From Ferrimonas senticii DSM 18821 (GTDB lineage: Bacteria > Pseudomonadota > Gammaproteobacteria > Enterobacterales > Shewanellaceae), in contig NZ_AUGM01000001.1 of the NCBI RefSeq assembly GCF_000422665.1, positions 365,352 to 429,351 on the forward strand: a stretch of DNA of 64,000 nt, given 5' to 3'. Every line of letters starts with the position of its first letter. Positions within the stretch are counted from its first letter, which is position 1. A program made the position numbers and the translations under genes. This document shows, piece by piece, positions 1 to 8,509 of this stretch. The notes beneath the pieces were generated by a model that made no database searches, was not told the DNA's origin, and worked only from the letters and a program-made list of their open reading frames with translations.

Positions 1-854
1 TGCTTCATCAGTTCGATGGTTTCATCGTCCATATAGGTGCCATGCTCGACCGAATCGACCCCAGCGCGGACCGCGCGTTTCATGCCTTCGGCACCGTGAG
101 CGTGTACCGCTACCACAAAGCCGTAATCTTTGGCAGTGTCCATCACCCCTTTGAGTTCATCCGCCATAAACTGCGGGTTGTCGCCGCTTTTGGCGAGACT
201 TAGCACGCCACCGGTGACCGTTAATTTAATGACGTCCGAGCCATCTTTGTAGCGTTGACGCACCGCCTGGCGAGCTTGCTCGTAACTGTTGATTACCCCT
301 TCGGTTGGCCCCGGTGGTCCCTGTAACAGACTAACTTGTTTGCTAAAGCCATTGGTTGGATCGGCATGGCCGCCGGTGGAGGCGATGGCGTTACCGGCAG
401 CGTAGATCCGCGGCCCCAAAATATGACCGTCGTTAATGGCATTGCGCAGATCCAAAGAAACGGTGCCGCCAAGATTACGCACGGTGGTAAAGCCCGCCAT
501 TAAGGTGTCTTCCACATAGTTGCTGGCTCGTAGGGCGAAGTAGGGGGGATTTTTAAAAAAGGGTTCGGCGTAACTGCTGCCGGTAAGCACCATATCGACG
601 TGGGTATGCATATCCATCAGCCCCGGCATCAGCGTATGTTGGCGCAGATCGATGATGGCGGCGCTGTCGCTGTTCAGATAGCCATCGTGGATAGCAACAA
701 TCTGGTTATCTTTGACTTCAACCGTCACCTGCGATCGCAGTTTATCAGCAACGCCATCAAACAGATTTTGGGCGTGCAGATAGTAGTGTTCGGCCAGCGC
801 TGCTGGACTAACCAACAAGGCGATGGCGGCGGTGAGGCGGGTGGTAGTATTCAT
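1..854 (-). CDS. Amidohydrolase family protein, secreted (partial, C-terminus outside the window)
   Basis: This gene reads leftwards and runs off the window edge, so only the first ~284 residues are visible. It begins MNTTTRLTAAIALLVSPAAL, a typical Sec signal peptide, so the enzyme should act in the periplasm. The metal-dependent amidohydrolase fold is shown by the HTHVD metal motif near residues 83-87, a Lys in VIKLTVTGG that fits the carboxylated bridging lysine, and the later AVHAHG and VEHGTYMDDE segments. The pattern is that of imidazolonepropionase-like or Xaa-Pro dipeptidase-type amidohydrolases, which cleave cyclic amides or C-terminal dipeptides. The substrate cannot be told from sequence. 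Family assignment is firm, specificity is open. Confidence 0.85.
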   Translation of the reverse strand, partial: MNTTTRLTAAIALLVSPAALAEHYYLHAQNLFDGVADKLRSQVTVEVKDNQIVAIHDGYLNSDSAAIIDLRQHTLMPGLMDMHTHVDMVLTGSSYAEPFFKNPPYFALRASNYVEDTLMAGFTTVRNLGGTVSLDLRNAINDGHILGPRIYAAGNAIASTGGHADPTNGFSKQVSLLQGPPGPTEGVINSYEQARQAVRQRYKDGSDVIKLTVTGGVLSLAKSGDNPQFMADELKGVMDTAKDYGFVVAVHAHGAEGMKRAVRAGVDSVEHGTYMDDETIELMK

Positions 855-926
855 TTCACAATCCTTTGACAAACATGACAAAAGATATACTGCCACTTGT
901 GAATCTACATTCGCAATAGCGTTATT

Positions 927-1649
927 TTATTGGCGCGCTATTACCTCTGACCAGCCTAAGCGCTCAATAATGCCAGTGAAGGTTTGATCGAGCGGCGCCA
1001 ATACCCGCTGATGTTGACCGGTTAGTGGATTGTGCCAAGTGAGTGAACTGGCGTGCAAAAGCATACGATCGACGGCGAATTGGTCACGGAAATAGTGGTA
1101 ATGGCGATTTTTGCCGTAGCGAGTGTCACACAAAATTGGATGACCAATATGGCGAAGGTGGCGGCGCAGTTGATGTTTGCGACCGGTTTGCGGTTGGCAG
1201 GCGACCAGCGAATAGCGCGAACTGGGATACTTATCAATGGCGATGGCCAATTCGGCCGTGGCCAGGGTTTGATAGTGGGTCAATGCCGGTTTAGCCGGTC
1301 CAGGTTGCCAGTCGGGATTACTGCGATCCCGTGGTAATGCCAAGGGTTCATCGATGCTGCCAGCGGCTGGGGCAAAGCCTCGCACCACTGCGAGGTAGGA
1401 TTTTTCGGCGGTTTGCCAATCGGCAATGATGGCGCTGGCCGCTTCGCTGGATTTGGCGAACAGCAACGCACCAGAAGTGCTGCGGTCGAGACGATGAACT
1501 GGGTAGAGCGCCAGATCCAACTGATCTCGAAGCCGTTGCAATAGGGGCTTGCCACGATGATGTGGGTGTTCGCCGCGATGAACCAGCGTGTTGGCGGGTT
1601 TGTTGATCACCACGCAGTGATCGTCTTCAAACAGGATGGGCAGTGACAT
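927..1649 (-). CDS. truC: tRNA pseudouridine(65) synthase TruC (RluA family)
   Basis: A 240-residue stand-alone pseudouridine synthase. The catalytic motif HRLDRSTSG contains the nucleophile Asp55, and the later TGRKHQLRRHLRHIGHPI block and LHASSL match the RluA/TruC fold. There is no S4 domain, and length and sequence follow E. coli TruC, which isomerises U65 in tRNA-Ile and tRNA-Asp. The first residues, LPILFEDDHCVVINKPAN, are the usual strand pair of the family, so the ATG at 1649 is a good start. The next gene to the right is divergent. Another RluA-type target is possible, but the TruC-like C-terminal half makes that less likely. Confidence 0.85.
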   Translation of the reverse strand: MSLPILFEDDHCVVINKPANTLVHRGEHPHHRGKPLLQRLRDQLDLALYPVHRLDRSTSGALLFAKSSEAASAIIADWQTAEKSYLAVVRGFAPAAGSIDEPLALPRDRSNPDWQPGPAKPALTHYQTLATAELAIAIDKYPSSRYSLVACQPQTGRKHQLRRHLRHIGHPILCDTRYGKNRHYHYFRDQFAVDRMLLHASSLTWHNPLTGQHQRVLAPLDQTFTGIIERLGWSEVIARQ

Positions 1650-1773
1650 GGTTGCACAGTGAGCTAAATCAGGGCGCAGATGTTAGCAGAGCCACGGTTT
1701 GTCACCTAATTTCTGCAATTGTGCCGGCACACTGCGATAATGATGCTCTTTAGTTGCTTGATGTTGAGTTGAT

Positions 1774-2496
1774 ATGGCTTCTTGGTTTAAACGGATCTTG
1801 GAAAATGGCGTGCTGGAAAATGGCTTGTTAAAAGAGGTAGAGCCGCTGCTTGAACCGCACCAAGATAAGATTGAGGCGATCACCGAACAAGGCAAAGCGG
1901 TGTTGCAACAACACGGTCTTGTCGATGAACCGGACGCGGAATCCGATCCACAGGCGGCGCTTAATCACCGCTTACACCAACTGCTGCGCCATCTGCTGCA
2001 ATTGCCCCATCAGCGTAGTCACTACTTGGCCAGCGAACTGGTTACCCAATTGCCATCGCTGCTGGCGCTGCATCCGCAACTGCGCGGATTTGTTGGCATC
2101 GCGCAGGTGTTGGCGCAGCCGCAGCAACATCAGGACAGCAGCAGCCAGCGGATCTTGGCGATTGCCCAAGGCTTGGGTGGTTCGCCGTGGTTATTACGAG
2201 CGGCGCAGGGCGGCCAGCATTGGATTAACGGTCAACAAGCCTACGACAATGCCTGCGAACGTCAGCGTCATTACCAGCAATTGAACTCAGCACAGCAACA
2301 TGTGGTTGATCTGGCGACGATGTTGCTTGGCTTGTTAGAGCAAGCGCAGATTGATGGCGCTCAGGTCGATTACATCACCATGCAGCTGGAGATGGCCTTA
2401 GCGGTCGATTTTGAGCAATTGGCGGAGGGTCTGGACGAGGAACACCGCGGCGCCTTAAACGGCATCAGTTATGGCGCTTGGCCGCGGCTAGCTTAA
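1774..2496 (+). CDS. Hypothetical protein, Gln/Leu-rich, soluble
   Basis: A 240-residue protein that I do not recognise. It has no signal peptide or membrane segment. It is rich in Gln and Leu and should be mostly helical: an amphipathic N-terminus with an internal near-repeat (ENGVLENGLLKEVEPLLEPH), a middle of Leu/Gln/His helices, and an acidic C-terminus. It is divergent from truC, and its 3' end overlaps the convergent GGDEF gene by 4 bp. Start at ATG 1774. Composition resembles neighbouring chromosomal genes, so nothing suggests recent transfer. I cannot infer a function. Confidence 0.7.
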   Translation: MASWFKRILENGVLENGLLKEVEPLLEPHQDKIEAITEQGKAVLQQHGLVDEPDAESDPQAALNHRLHQLLRHLLQLPHQRSHYLASELVTQLPSLLALHPQLRGFVGIAQVLAQPQQHQDSSSQRILAIAQGLGGSPWLLRAAQGGQHWINGQQAYDNACERQRHYQQLNSAQQHVVDLATMLLGLLEQAQIDGAQVDYITMQLEMALAVDFEQLAEGLDEEHRGALNGISYGAWPRLA

Positions 2497-4490
2497 GCAG
2501 TTTGTCCGGTTGGGCTCCTCGTGGCTACTTTGTCAGCATCCCTAAATACGGAACCACGACAGCGGTTTTTTCCCTGTTGCTTGGCGCGGTAAAGGTGTCG
2601 ATCGGCGCTCTGCAGCAGTTGCGGCAAGCCACTGTTTGCGCTGGTTGCTGCGCCGTCGAAGATCACAAAGCCGATTGAGACAGTTACCCTAAGTTGACGT
2701 TGGTCGTCGAGCACAAATGGCTGCTCGGCGATGCTGCGCCGCAAGCGCTCGGCCAGCTGTTCCGCCTCGTTGCCGCAAACAAATCGGGCCACCGCCAAAA
2801 ACTCTTCGCCGCCCCAGCGCACCAGATAATCGGAATCTCGAAACAAGCGGGTTAAGCGATTGGCAAATTGGCTAAGCACCTGGTCGCCACCATGGTGGCC
2901 GTAATTGTCGTTGATTGCTTTAAAGTCATCGATGTCACATAGATACAGCACCAGATCGCCAGAGCGTGGCCGCTGGTCTGGTTGCTGTTGCCACTTTTTA
3001 TAAAGCCGCCGACACTGCTGCAAATCGGCGTGCAAATGGCTTTCCAAAAAGCGCCGATTATAAAGTCCGGTAAGTTTGTCGGTCAGACTTAAATTTTCCA
3101 TTCGTTGATAGGCATCGAGCAACTCGGCATTCTTTTGCTGTAACTCAGTAGTACGAGCGGCCACTTGTTGGCGCAGGCGCTGGTTGTTGTGCCGCAGTAA
3201 CCGCCGTCTATAAAACAGGGCAGCGATGAGCGCTATGGTGGCCAGCAGCAACAGCGATAGGCCGTATAATCGTTGCTGCTGCAAGCGTTGTTGATGCTGC
3301 AGCGCCTGTTGTTGTTGCAACTGACGAATTTGGCTTTCGCGGCGGATAAATTCAGTTTGCGCTTGTTTGGCGGCAATGGTGGTCAGCCGGGATTGATCGA
3401 ACTGTGTCCGTTGCAGTTGCTGAAGTTGGCTTAATGCATAATACGCACTTTGAAAATCCTGTTGCTGTTGGCTAAGACGCAACTGCAATTGGCTAAATAA
3501 GCTCTGTTTGTAGCTTTCGCCCAAGCGTTTGGTCAGTGCCAACCCTTGGTCTACTGTTCTCTTGGCCACATCAACATTGTTGCTATCCAGCGCCATCTCT
3601 GCCGCCACCAGCAGCGCTTCAACTAACAGGGTTTGAAAACCGTTGTGACCGGCACGTTCGATGACTTCGCTGATTAACTGCTCTGCATTTGCCACATCGC
3701 CAAGATAAAAGCGCGCCAACGCGACCGAGGTTAAGGCCCAGTCGTTGTCGCGTTTGGCGCCAATTTGTTGGAATGTGGTTGCCGCGTTCAGGGCATATTC
3801 AAGCGCCAGTTGATGATTGCCAAGCGCATTGTGCACTTTGGCCAGTTTTTGTTGGCTATAAGCAATCTGCTTGGGAATGCCGCTTTGTTTATCAATCGCC
3901 AGCGCTTGCTCGAAATGGCGCAGCGCGATCTCATAGTCGCCCAGTTTGTAATGGATATCGGCAAGGTTAAACAGACCGTTGGCGATCTCATTTGGCAATT
4001 GCAGCTGATTGGCGATTGCCAGCGCGTGTTGGTGCGCCTCAATCCCTTCGCTTAATTGACCAACTTTGACCCACACCATGCCGATGGCGTTGTAACAATC
4101 AGCGATCAGTTGCTGATCGCCAAGCTGTTGAAACTCCGCCATCGCCATAAAGATATATTCGATGGCAGCGGGATAATCCCCTTGCAGGTAATAGTTGCTG
4201 CCGATAGCACGATAGGTTTGACCAAGCCGTCGCTGCTGTTGCGGTGTAAAGCCCTTAGCCGCCAATTCAAGGTGAGTTAACGCCGCCGCAAACTGATCGC
4301 GCGCCATGGCATTTTTGCCTTGATGATAATGGCCGTTGGCAACATCGGTTGGGTCTTGATTGGCGTTTGCTGCCGTGAGCAGTTGTTCGGTGAGTTGTTC
4401 GGCGTGGTCAATATCGCCAGAGTTACGCGCGGCGTTGATCTGCGCCTCTAATGACCCCAGCGCGATGGTCGGCAGCAGGCTTGCAAGCAA
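2493..4490 (-). CDS. TPR-repeat transmembrane diguanylate cyclase
   Basis: Residues ~1-370 are tetratricopeptide repeats, visible as repeated YNAIGMVWVKVGQLSEGIEA and FNLADIHYKLGDYEIALRHF patterns. One transmembrane helix (LYGLSLLLLATIALIAALFY), a coiled coil rich in Gln, and a C-terminal GGDEF domain follow. The active site reads GGEEF (560-564) and is preceded five residues earlier by RDSD, an RxxD inhibitory c-di-GMP site, so this should be an active, product-inhibited cyclase making c-di-GMP from two GTP. The TPR part probably senses a periplasmic signal. The annotated TTG at 4490 leaves a signal peptide without a basic n-region; reading up to an ATC at 4514 adds IKLRTTLL and sits 7 nt after an AAGGA ribosome site. 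Confidence 0.9.
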   Translation of the reverse strand: MLASLLPTIALGSLEAQINAARNSGDIDHAEQLTEQLLTAANANQDPTDVANGHYHQGKNAMARDQFAAALTHLELAAKGFTPQQQRRLGQTYRAIGSNYYLQGDYPAAIEYIFMAMAEFQQLGDQQLIADCYNAIGMVWVKVGQLSEGIEAHQHALAIANQLQLPNEIANGLFNLADIHYKLGDYEIALRHFEQALAIDKQSGIPKQIAYSQQKLAKVHNALGNHQLALEYALNAATTFQQIGAKRDNDWALTSVALARFYLGDVANAEQLISEVIERAGHNGFQTLLVEALLVAAEMALDSNNVDVAKRTVDQGLALTKRLGESYKQSLFSQLQLRLSQQQQDFQSAYYALSQLQQLQRTQFDQSRLTTIAAKQAQTEFIRRESQIRQLQQQQALQHQQRLQQQRLYGLSLLLLATIALIAALFYRRRLLRHNNQRLRQQVAARTTELQQKNAELLDAYQRMENLSLTDKLTGLYNRRFLESHLHADLQQCRRLYKKWQQQPDQRPRSGDLVLYLCDIDDFKAINDNYGHHGGDQVLSQFANRLTRLFRDSDYLVRWGGEEFLAVARFVCGNEAEQLAERLRRSIAEQPFVLDDQRQLRVTVSIGFVIFDGAATSANSGLPQLLQSADRHLYRAKQQGKNRCRGSVFRDADKVATRSPTGQTA

Positions 4491-4565
4491 TAGCAGGGTA
4501 GTCCGTAGCTTGATGACTCAATCCTTGAGTTAATTGTTAACACAAGGTAAAGCTACCGCATTTGG

Positions 4566-4904
4566 CTATGGATTGGCTAACAGGAAATGACCGTAGTGGT
4601 AGCCACTAAGCAGTAGCGCGTGCAGCAGCACGATCGCCAGTAATATCAGGTTAAAACCACGTTTGTGCAGTTTGTGGCGAAAGCGTGCGCGGGCAAACAG
4701 CGCTCCGGGCCAACCGCCAAACAGCGCCGCCAGATGCAGCGTGCGTTCCGAGATCCGTCGTTGTTGCTTGATGGCGCGATGCTTGTCCAAACCATACAAC
4801 AGCACAGTTAATAGACTTAACGCGAGGTAGGCTGGCAATAGCAACAGCGGGCCTGCCAGTAGCAGACCCGTAAACCACGCCAAAGGCAGTAGGTAGGCGA
4901 TCAT
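4566..4904 (-). CDS. DUF1294 family membrane protein
   Basis: A 112-residue inner-membrane protein. Two hydrophobic stretches at the N-terminus are followed by the family core YGLDKHRAIKQQRRISERTLH, LAALFGGWPGALFA and FRHKLHKRGFNLILL, then a last helix. These are the signatures of DUF1294, which in other proteins is fused to a cold-shock domain. The molecular role is not known. Start at ATG 4904, 10 bp after the stop of gloA, so the two are probably co-transcribed leftwards. Confidence 0.85.
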   Translation of the reverse strand: MIAYLLPLAWFTGLLLAGPLLLLPAYLALSLLTVLLYGLDKHRAIKQQRRISERTLHLAALFGGWPGALFARARFRHKLHKRGFNLILLAIVLLHALLLSGYHYGHFLLANP

Positions 4905-4914
4905 AACGCGCCAA

Positions 4915-5325
4915 TTAACCGATGGAAGCGGTTGCGTCTTCCCGTTGGATCAGTTCAATCTTGTAACCGTCTGGATCGGTAACAAAGGCGATGTGGGTGG
5001 TGCCGCCCAGTACCGGACCTGGCTCACGAGTCACGTTGCCACCGGCGGCACGGATTTTGTCACAAGCTTGGTAGATGTCGTCGTAACCCAGGGCGATGTG
5101 GCCAAAGGCGCTGCCATGATCGTACTCGGTAGTGCCCCAGTTGTAGGTCAGTTCGATAACCGCGTGTCCTTGGCTCTCGTCGCCAAAACCGACAAACGCC
5201 AAGGTGTATTGGTACTCTTGGTTTTCCGATTTGCGCAGTAGGTTCATCCCCAACACTTCGGTGTAAAACTTGATCGAGGCATCCAGATCGCCAACTCGAA
5301 GCATGGTGTGTAGAACTTGAGACAT
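4915..5325 (-). CDS. gloA: Lactoylglutathione lyase (glyoxalase I)
   Basis: Converts the methylglyoxal-glutathione hemithioacetal to S-lactoylglutathione, a cytosolic detoxification step. The 136-residue length fits the short, Ni-dependent bacterial GloA. The four metal ligands are seen: His6 in [11 protein letters not shown], Glu in VIELTYNWG, His in FGHIAL and Glu near the end in YKIELIQ. A longer reading frame starts at 5340, but the ATG at 5325 has AAGGA upstream and starts the conserved MSQVLHTM, so it is preferred. DUF1294 follows 10 bp downstream. Confidence 0.95.
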   Translation of the reverse strand: MSQVLHTMLRVGDLDASIKFYTEVLGMNLLRKSENQEYQYTLAFVGFGDESQGHAVIELTYNWGTTEYDHGSAFGHIALGYDDIYQACDKIRAAGGNVTREPGPVLGGTTHIAFVTDPDGYKIELIQREDATASIG

Positions 5326-5512
5326 GTTGATTTCCTTCAAACTAAAAACAGCGCAATGATAGCAGAGTAGGGCGATTAACCCAGCAGCTGCTGGCGGTCG
5401 CAGTTAACTTGTGACCGGTTTCACGTTGTTGAGGTTGTTAGCTGAAATTGCGGCGCTAGCTCGGTAATCTTGCAACTGGGGGGAAGTGCTAACGTTTCGC
5501 TAGGAAATGCCA

Positions 5513-5599
5513 ATGTCTACCGACTTGAAGTACGCGCTGGCAATGACCACCTTTGCCCTTGGGGTGATTGTGGTATTCAGTTCGTTTATGTTTTTCTGA
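5513..5599 (+). CDS. Possible 28-residue membrane peptide
   Basis: A short frame starting at ATG 5513 with AGGA 7 nt upstream (another ATG lies at 5507). The product starts MSTDLKYALAMTTFALGV and ends in an aromatic stretch with FSSFMFF, i.e. a short polar start and one hydrophobic helix. It ends 20 bp before a strong terminator, as expected of a real gene. I know no homologue. The evidence is only the ribosome site, the amphipathic organisation and the terminator. Confidence 0.4.
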   Translation: MSTDLKYALAMTTFALGVIVVFSSFMFF

Positions 5600-5619
5600 C
5601 AAGCGTCAGTAACTTCCGT

Positions 5620-5655
5620 AAAAAACGCCGGTTCATTATGAACCGGCGTTTTTTT
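5620..5655 (+). terminator. Bidirectional rho-independent terminator
   Basis: Stem AACGCCGGTTCA / TGAACCGGCGTT with a 4-nt loop, A-run on the left and T-run on the right. It would end the small gene at 5513-5599 on the plus strand and can also act on the minus strand. Confidence 0.85.
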
Positions 5656-5676
5656 ATGGCCGCGCGTGTCGGGATC

Positions 5677-5704
5677 AAAAAAGGCAGCCGAGGCTGCCTT
5701 TTGT
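5677..5704 (-). terminator. Terminator of the potABCD operon
   Basis: Stem GGCAGCC / GGCTGCC with a one-base C/G spacer, with a T-run (A-run on the plus strand) in the minus orientation, 20 bp after the potD stop. Confidence 0.85.
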
Positions 5705-5724
5705 TAACGAGCAAAGCGTCAGAA

Positions 5725-6759
5725 TTACTGACCGGCTTTCAGCTTCAGGAAGTAGTTTTCGTACTTCACAGTCAGATCGCCGATAGAGTCCTGCCACTCA
5801 ACGCGATCCAGATCTTCTTGAGATGGGAACAGCGGAGCAACATCTTTGAACTTGTCGTTGGACGCTTTAACTGCAGTCAGGTAACCGGTGTCAGCGGAGA
5901 TCTGCTCAGCGATTTCTGGACGCAGCAGGAAGTCGATCATCTTGTGAGCCGCTTCTACGTTGGTTGCACCAGAGGAGATCGCGAAGTTATCAACCCAGCC
6001 GATGCCGCCTTCTTTCGGGAATACCAGTTGCAGTGGCAGACCTTCTTTCTGTGCCGCAGCAGCAGAACCGTTCCACAGCATGCCCAGACCAACTTCGCCA
6101 GACATGTATGGTGCGCCTGGGTTGTCAGAGTTGAACAGCAGTACGTTTGGCATCAGCTTTTGCAGTTCGGCGTAAGCGGCGTCGATCTCCGCTTCATTGG
6201 TGGAGTTACCGGAGAAGCCCAGTTTACGCAGAGCGATGTGGAACACTTCACGGGTGTCATCCATCAGCATCAACTGACCAGCCAGCTCAGGCTTCCACAG
6301 GTCGCCCCAGCTTTGGAAGTCTTCAACATTGTACATGTCGGTGTTAACTGCCAGACCGGTGATCGCCACAACGTGTGGGATAGAGTAGTCGTTGTTTGGA
6401 TCGAACGGCTTATCCAGATAGTTAGCATCCAAGTTGTTGAAGTTGCTTAGCTTAGATTTGTCGATCTTCTGCAGCATGCCTTCATCGCGCATCTTGGCTA
6501 CGAAGTAAGTGGATGGAACAACCAGATCGTAACCTTCGTTGTGGCTTTTCAGTTTCGCGTACAGAGTTTCGTTAGACTCGTAGGTAGAGTAGATAACCTT
6601 AATGCCGGTCTCTTTAGTGAACTGTTCAAGGATATTACTGTTGATGTAAGGCCCCCAGTTCATAAATACCAGTTCTTTATTGGCTTCGGCCATCGCCGCA
6701 CCAGAGAACAAAGAAAGTGCGCAAGCACCGCCAGCAATAAGTTTGGTCAATTGTTTCAT
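5725..6759 (-). CDS. potD: Spermidine/putrescine-binding protein PotD
   Basis: Periplasmic binding protein of the polyamine ABC importer, 344 residues with signal peptide MKQLTKLIAGGACALSLFSG. It follows E. coli PotD closely over the whole length: FTKETGIKVIYSTYESNETL, YDLVVPSTYFVAKMR, FDPNNDYSIP, DDTREVFHIALRKLGFSGN, LGMLWNGSAA and the KEGGIGWVDN stretch that holds polyamine-contacting acidic and Trp residues. The frame is open further upstream, but ATG 6759 starts the signal peptide and has GGAGAC upstream. It is the last gene of potABCD, 98 bp after potC, and is followed by a terminator. Confidence 0.95.
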   Translation of the reverse strand: MKQLTKLIAGGACALSLFSGAAMAEANKELVFMNWGPYINSNILEQFTKETGIKVIYSTYESNETLYAKLKSHNEGYDLVVPSTYFVAKMRDEGMLQKIDKSKLSNFNNLDANYLDKPFDPNNDYSIPHVVAITGLAVNTDMYNVEDFQSWGDLWKPELAGQLMLMDDTREVFHIALRKLGFSGNSTNEAEIDAAYAELQKLMPNVLLFNSDNPGAPYMSGEVGLGMLWNGSAAAAQKEGLPLQLVFPKEGGIGWVDNFAISSGATNVEAAHKMIDFLLRPEIAEQISADTGYLTAVKASNDKFKDVAPLFPSQEDLDRVEWQDSIGDLTVKYENYFLKLKAGQ

Positions 6760-6857
6760 TGACGTCAGTCTCCAAACCAAGAGGGGCACTCATCGTTTAA
6801 ATAATTGATGAGTAAGATAAAAACATCAACGCCGCCCGCGGCGCTGATGAGTAGTTA

Positions 6858-7652
6858 TTAAGGTTGTTGAACCTTATCCCGTGCCAGCAGTTGCGACACA
6901 ATCACCAGCAGCAGCGATACAATCAGCATCACGGTTGCTAGTGCGTTGATCTCCGGAGAGATCCCCACTTTCACCATTGAATAGATCTTCAATGGCAGAA
7001 TTTCGTAAGTTGGGCCAGTCACAAAGCTGGAGATGATCACATCATCCAAAGACAGGGTGAAGCTGAGTACCCAACCGGCGGCCAGTGCCGGTTTCACCAG
7101 TGGCATAAGGATCTGCTTTAGGATCACCCATTCCGATGCCCCCAGATCTTTGGCCGCTTCCAGCATCTTGACGTCAAACCCGTTCAAACGGCTGTATACC
7201 GACACCACCACAAATGGCAGACAGAAGGTGATGTGTGCCACCAGCAGGGTAAAGAAGCCCAGCTTGGCGCCCATCACTAGGAACAGTGCCAGCAGTGAAA
7301 TCGCCATCACGATGTCTGGTGACATCATCACCACGAACAGCATGCCGTTCACCAGCTTCTTGCCTTTGAAGCTGTAACGGAACAATGCTACTGCGGTCAG
7401 GGCGCCGATCACTGTTGCTGCGGTGGCGGAGAACGCCGCCACACTCAGTGAATGCCATGCGGCCTGAACCAAGCTGTCGTTGTTGACCAAGGTTTCGTAC
7501 CACTTGGTGGTGAAACCATCCCACTTCAAACCAAAACGGTTGGCATTGAAGGAGTTAACAATCAGCACGATGATTGGCAGGTACAAGAAGGCGTACACCA
7601 ATCCGGTAAAACCGCATTTGGCGGTAAGGCTCAATTTTCCGTTGCGGCTCAT
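6858..7652 (-). CDS. potC: Spermidine/putrescine ABC permease PotC
   Basis: Inner-membrane permease, 264 residues, six predicted helices. The EAA loop that docks to the ATPase reads EAAKDLGASEWVILKQILMP. Start at ATG 7652, which overlaps the potB stop in an ATGA junction, so the two permease halves are translationally coupled. The MSRNGK start matches the usual short cytoplasmic lead before helix 1 (GLVYAFLYLPIIVLIVNSF). PotC pairs with PotB to form the channel for polyamine uptake. Confidence 0.93.
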   Translation of the reverse strand: MSRNGKLSLTAKCGFTGLVYAFLYLPIIVLIVNSFNANRFGLKWDGFTTKWYETLVNNDSLVQAAWHSLSVAAFSATAATVIGALTAVALFRYSFKGKKLVNGMLFVVMMSPDIVMAISLLALFLVMGAKLGFFTLLVAHITFCLPFVVVSVYSRLNGFDVKMLEAAKDLGASEWVILKQILMPLVKPALAAGWVLSFTLSLDDVIISSFVTGPTYEILPLKIYSMVKVGISPEINALATVMLIVSLLLVIVSQLLARDKVQQP

Positions 7653-8509
7653 TGCTCTAGATCCACACTCTTGTTCATCAACTTGCCAGCACGGTAGTAG
7701 GCGTACAGCATCACCGCCATCGCCAGAGTCAGGGCGATACTGGTGGCCGCACCAAACGGCCAATCACGGGCGTTCAGTACCTGGCTCTTAATTACGTTAC
7801 CGATCAGCAGGTTCTTGGCACCGCCGAGCAGATCGGAGATGTAGAACATGCCCAGTGCCGGCAACAGCACCAGCAAACATCCGCCGATGATCCCCGGCAG
7901 TGTCAGTGGCAAGATCACCTTGATGAAGGTTTGTAACTTGCTGGCACCCAGATCGCGCGCTGCTTCGATGTAAGAGCCGTCCAATTTTTCGATGGCGCTG
8001 TACAGTGGCAGGATCATAAATGGCAGCAGAATGTAGACCAGACCGATCATCACCGCCGATTCGGTGTACATGATCCGCAGTGGTTTATCGATCAGATCCA
8101 GCGACAGCAAGGTTTTGTTTAAAACCCCTTGGGTGCCCAATACGATCTTGAGGCCGTAGGTGCGGATCAGCGAGTTGGTCCAAAACGGCACAATCACCAA
8201 AAACAGCATGAACGGACGCCAGCGCTCCGGCATTTGGGCGATGATGTAAGCGAACGGGTAACCGATCAGCAAACACAGCAAGGTTGCCACCAGCGCCATG
8301 TAGAACGAGTGGATCGTTACCTTGGCGTACAGCGGATCAAGCAGACGAGCGTAGTTGTCGAGGGTAAATACCATCTCAATCAGGTTGGCGTCGTCTCGGG
8401 TTAGGAAACTGGTGCCGATGATCATCAGGTTTGGCACTAACACAAACAGTGTTAGCCAACCGACGATCACGCCGATGATGGCATTTTGCAGATTAAGCTT
8501 CTTGGTCAT
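7649..8509 (-). CDS. potB: Spermidine/putrescine ABC permease PotB
   Basis: Inner-membrane permease, 286 residues, with a first helix ([20 protein letters not shown]) and an EAA loop [20 protein letters not shown]. The frame is open to 8536, but ATG 8509 (MTKKLN) gives the family N-terminus. It overlaps the end of potA by 17 bp and potC by 4 bp, a tight operon. Together with PotC it forms the pore energised by PotA and fed by PotD. Confidence 0.93.
   Translation of the reverse strand: MTKKLNLQNAIIGVIVGWLTLFVLVPNLMIIGTSFLTRDDANLIEMVFTLDNYARLLDPLYAKVTIHSFYMALVATLLCLLIGYPFAYIIAQMPERWRPFMLFLVIVPFWTNSLIRTYGLKIVLGTQGVLNKTLLSLDLIDKPLRIMYTESAVMIGLVYILLPFMILPLYSAIEKLDGSYIEAARDLGASKLQTFIKVILPLTLPGIIGGCLLVLLPALGMFYISDLLGGAKNLLIGNVIKSQVLNARDWPFGAATSIALTLAMAVMLYAYYRAGKLMNKSVDLEQ

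Noticed and set aside
5470-6450. 326-codon plus-strand open frame
   Set aside because: It is the antisense shadow of potD, which has a complete, well-conserved product; the antisense protein has no family features.
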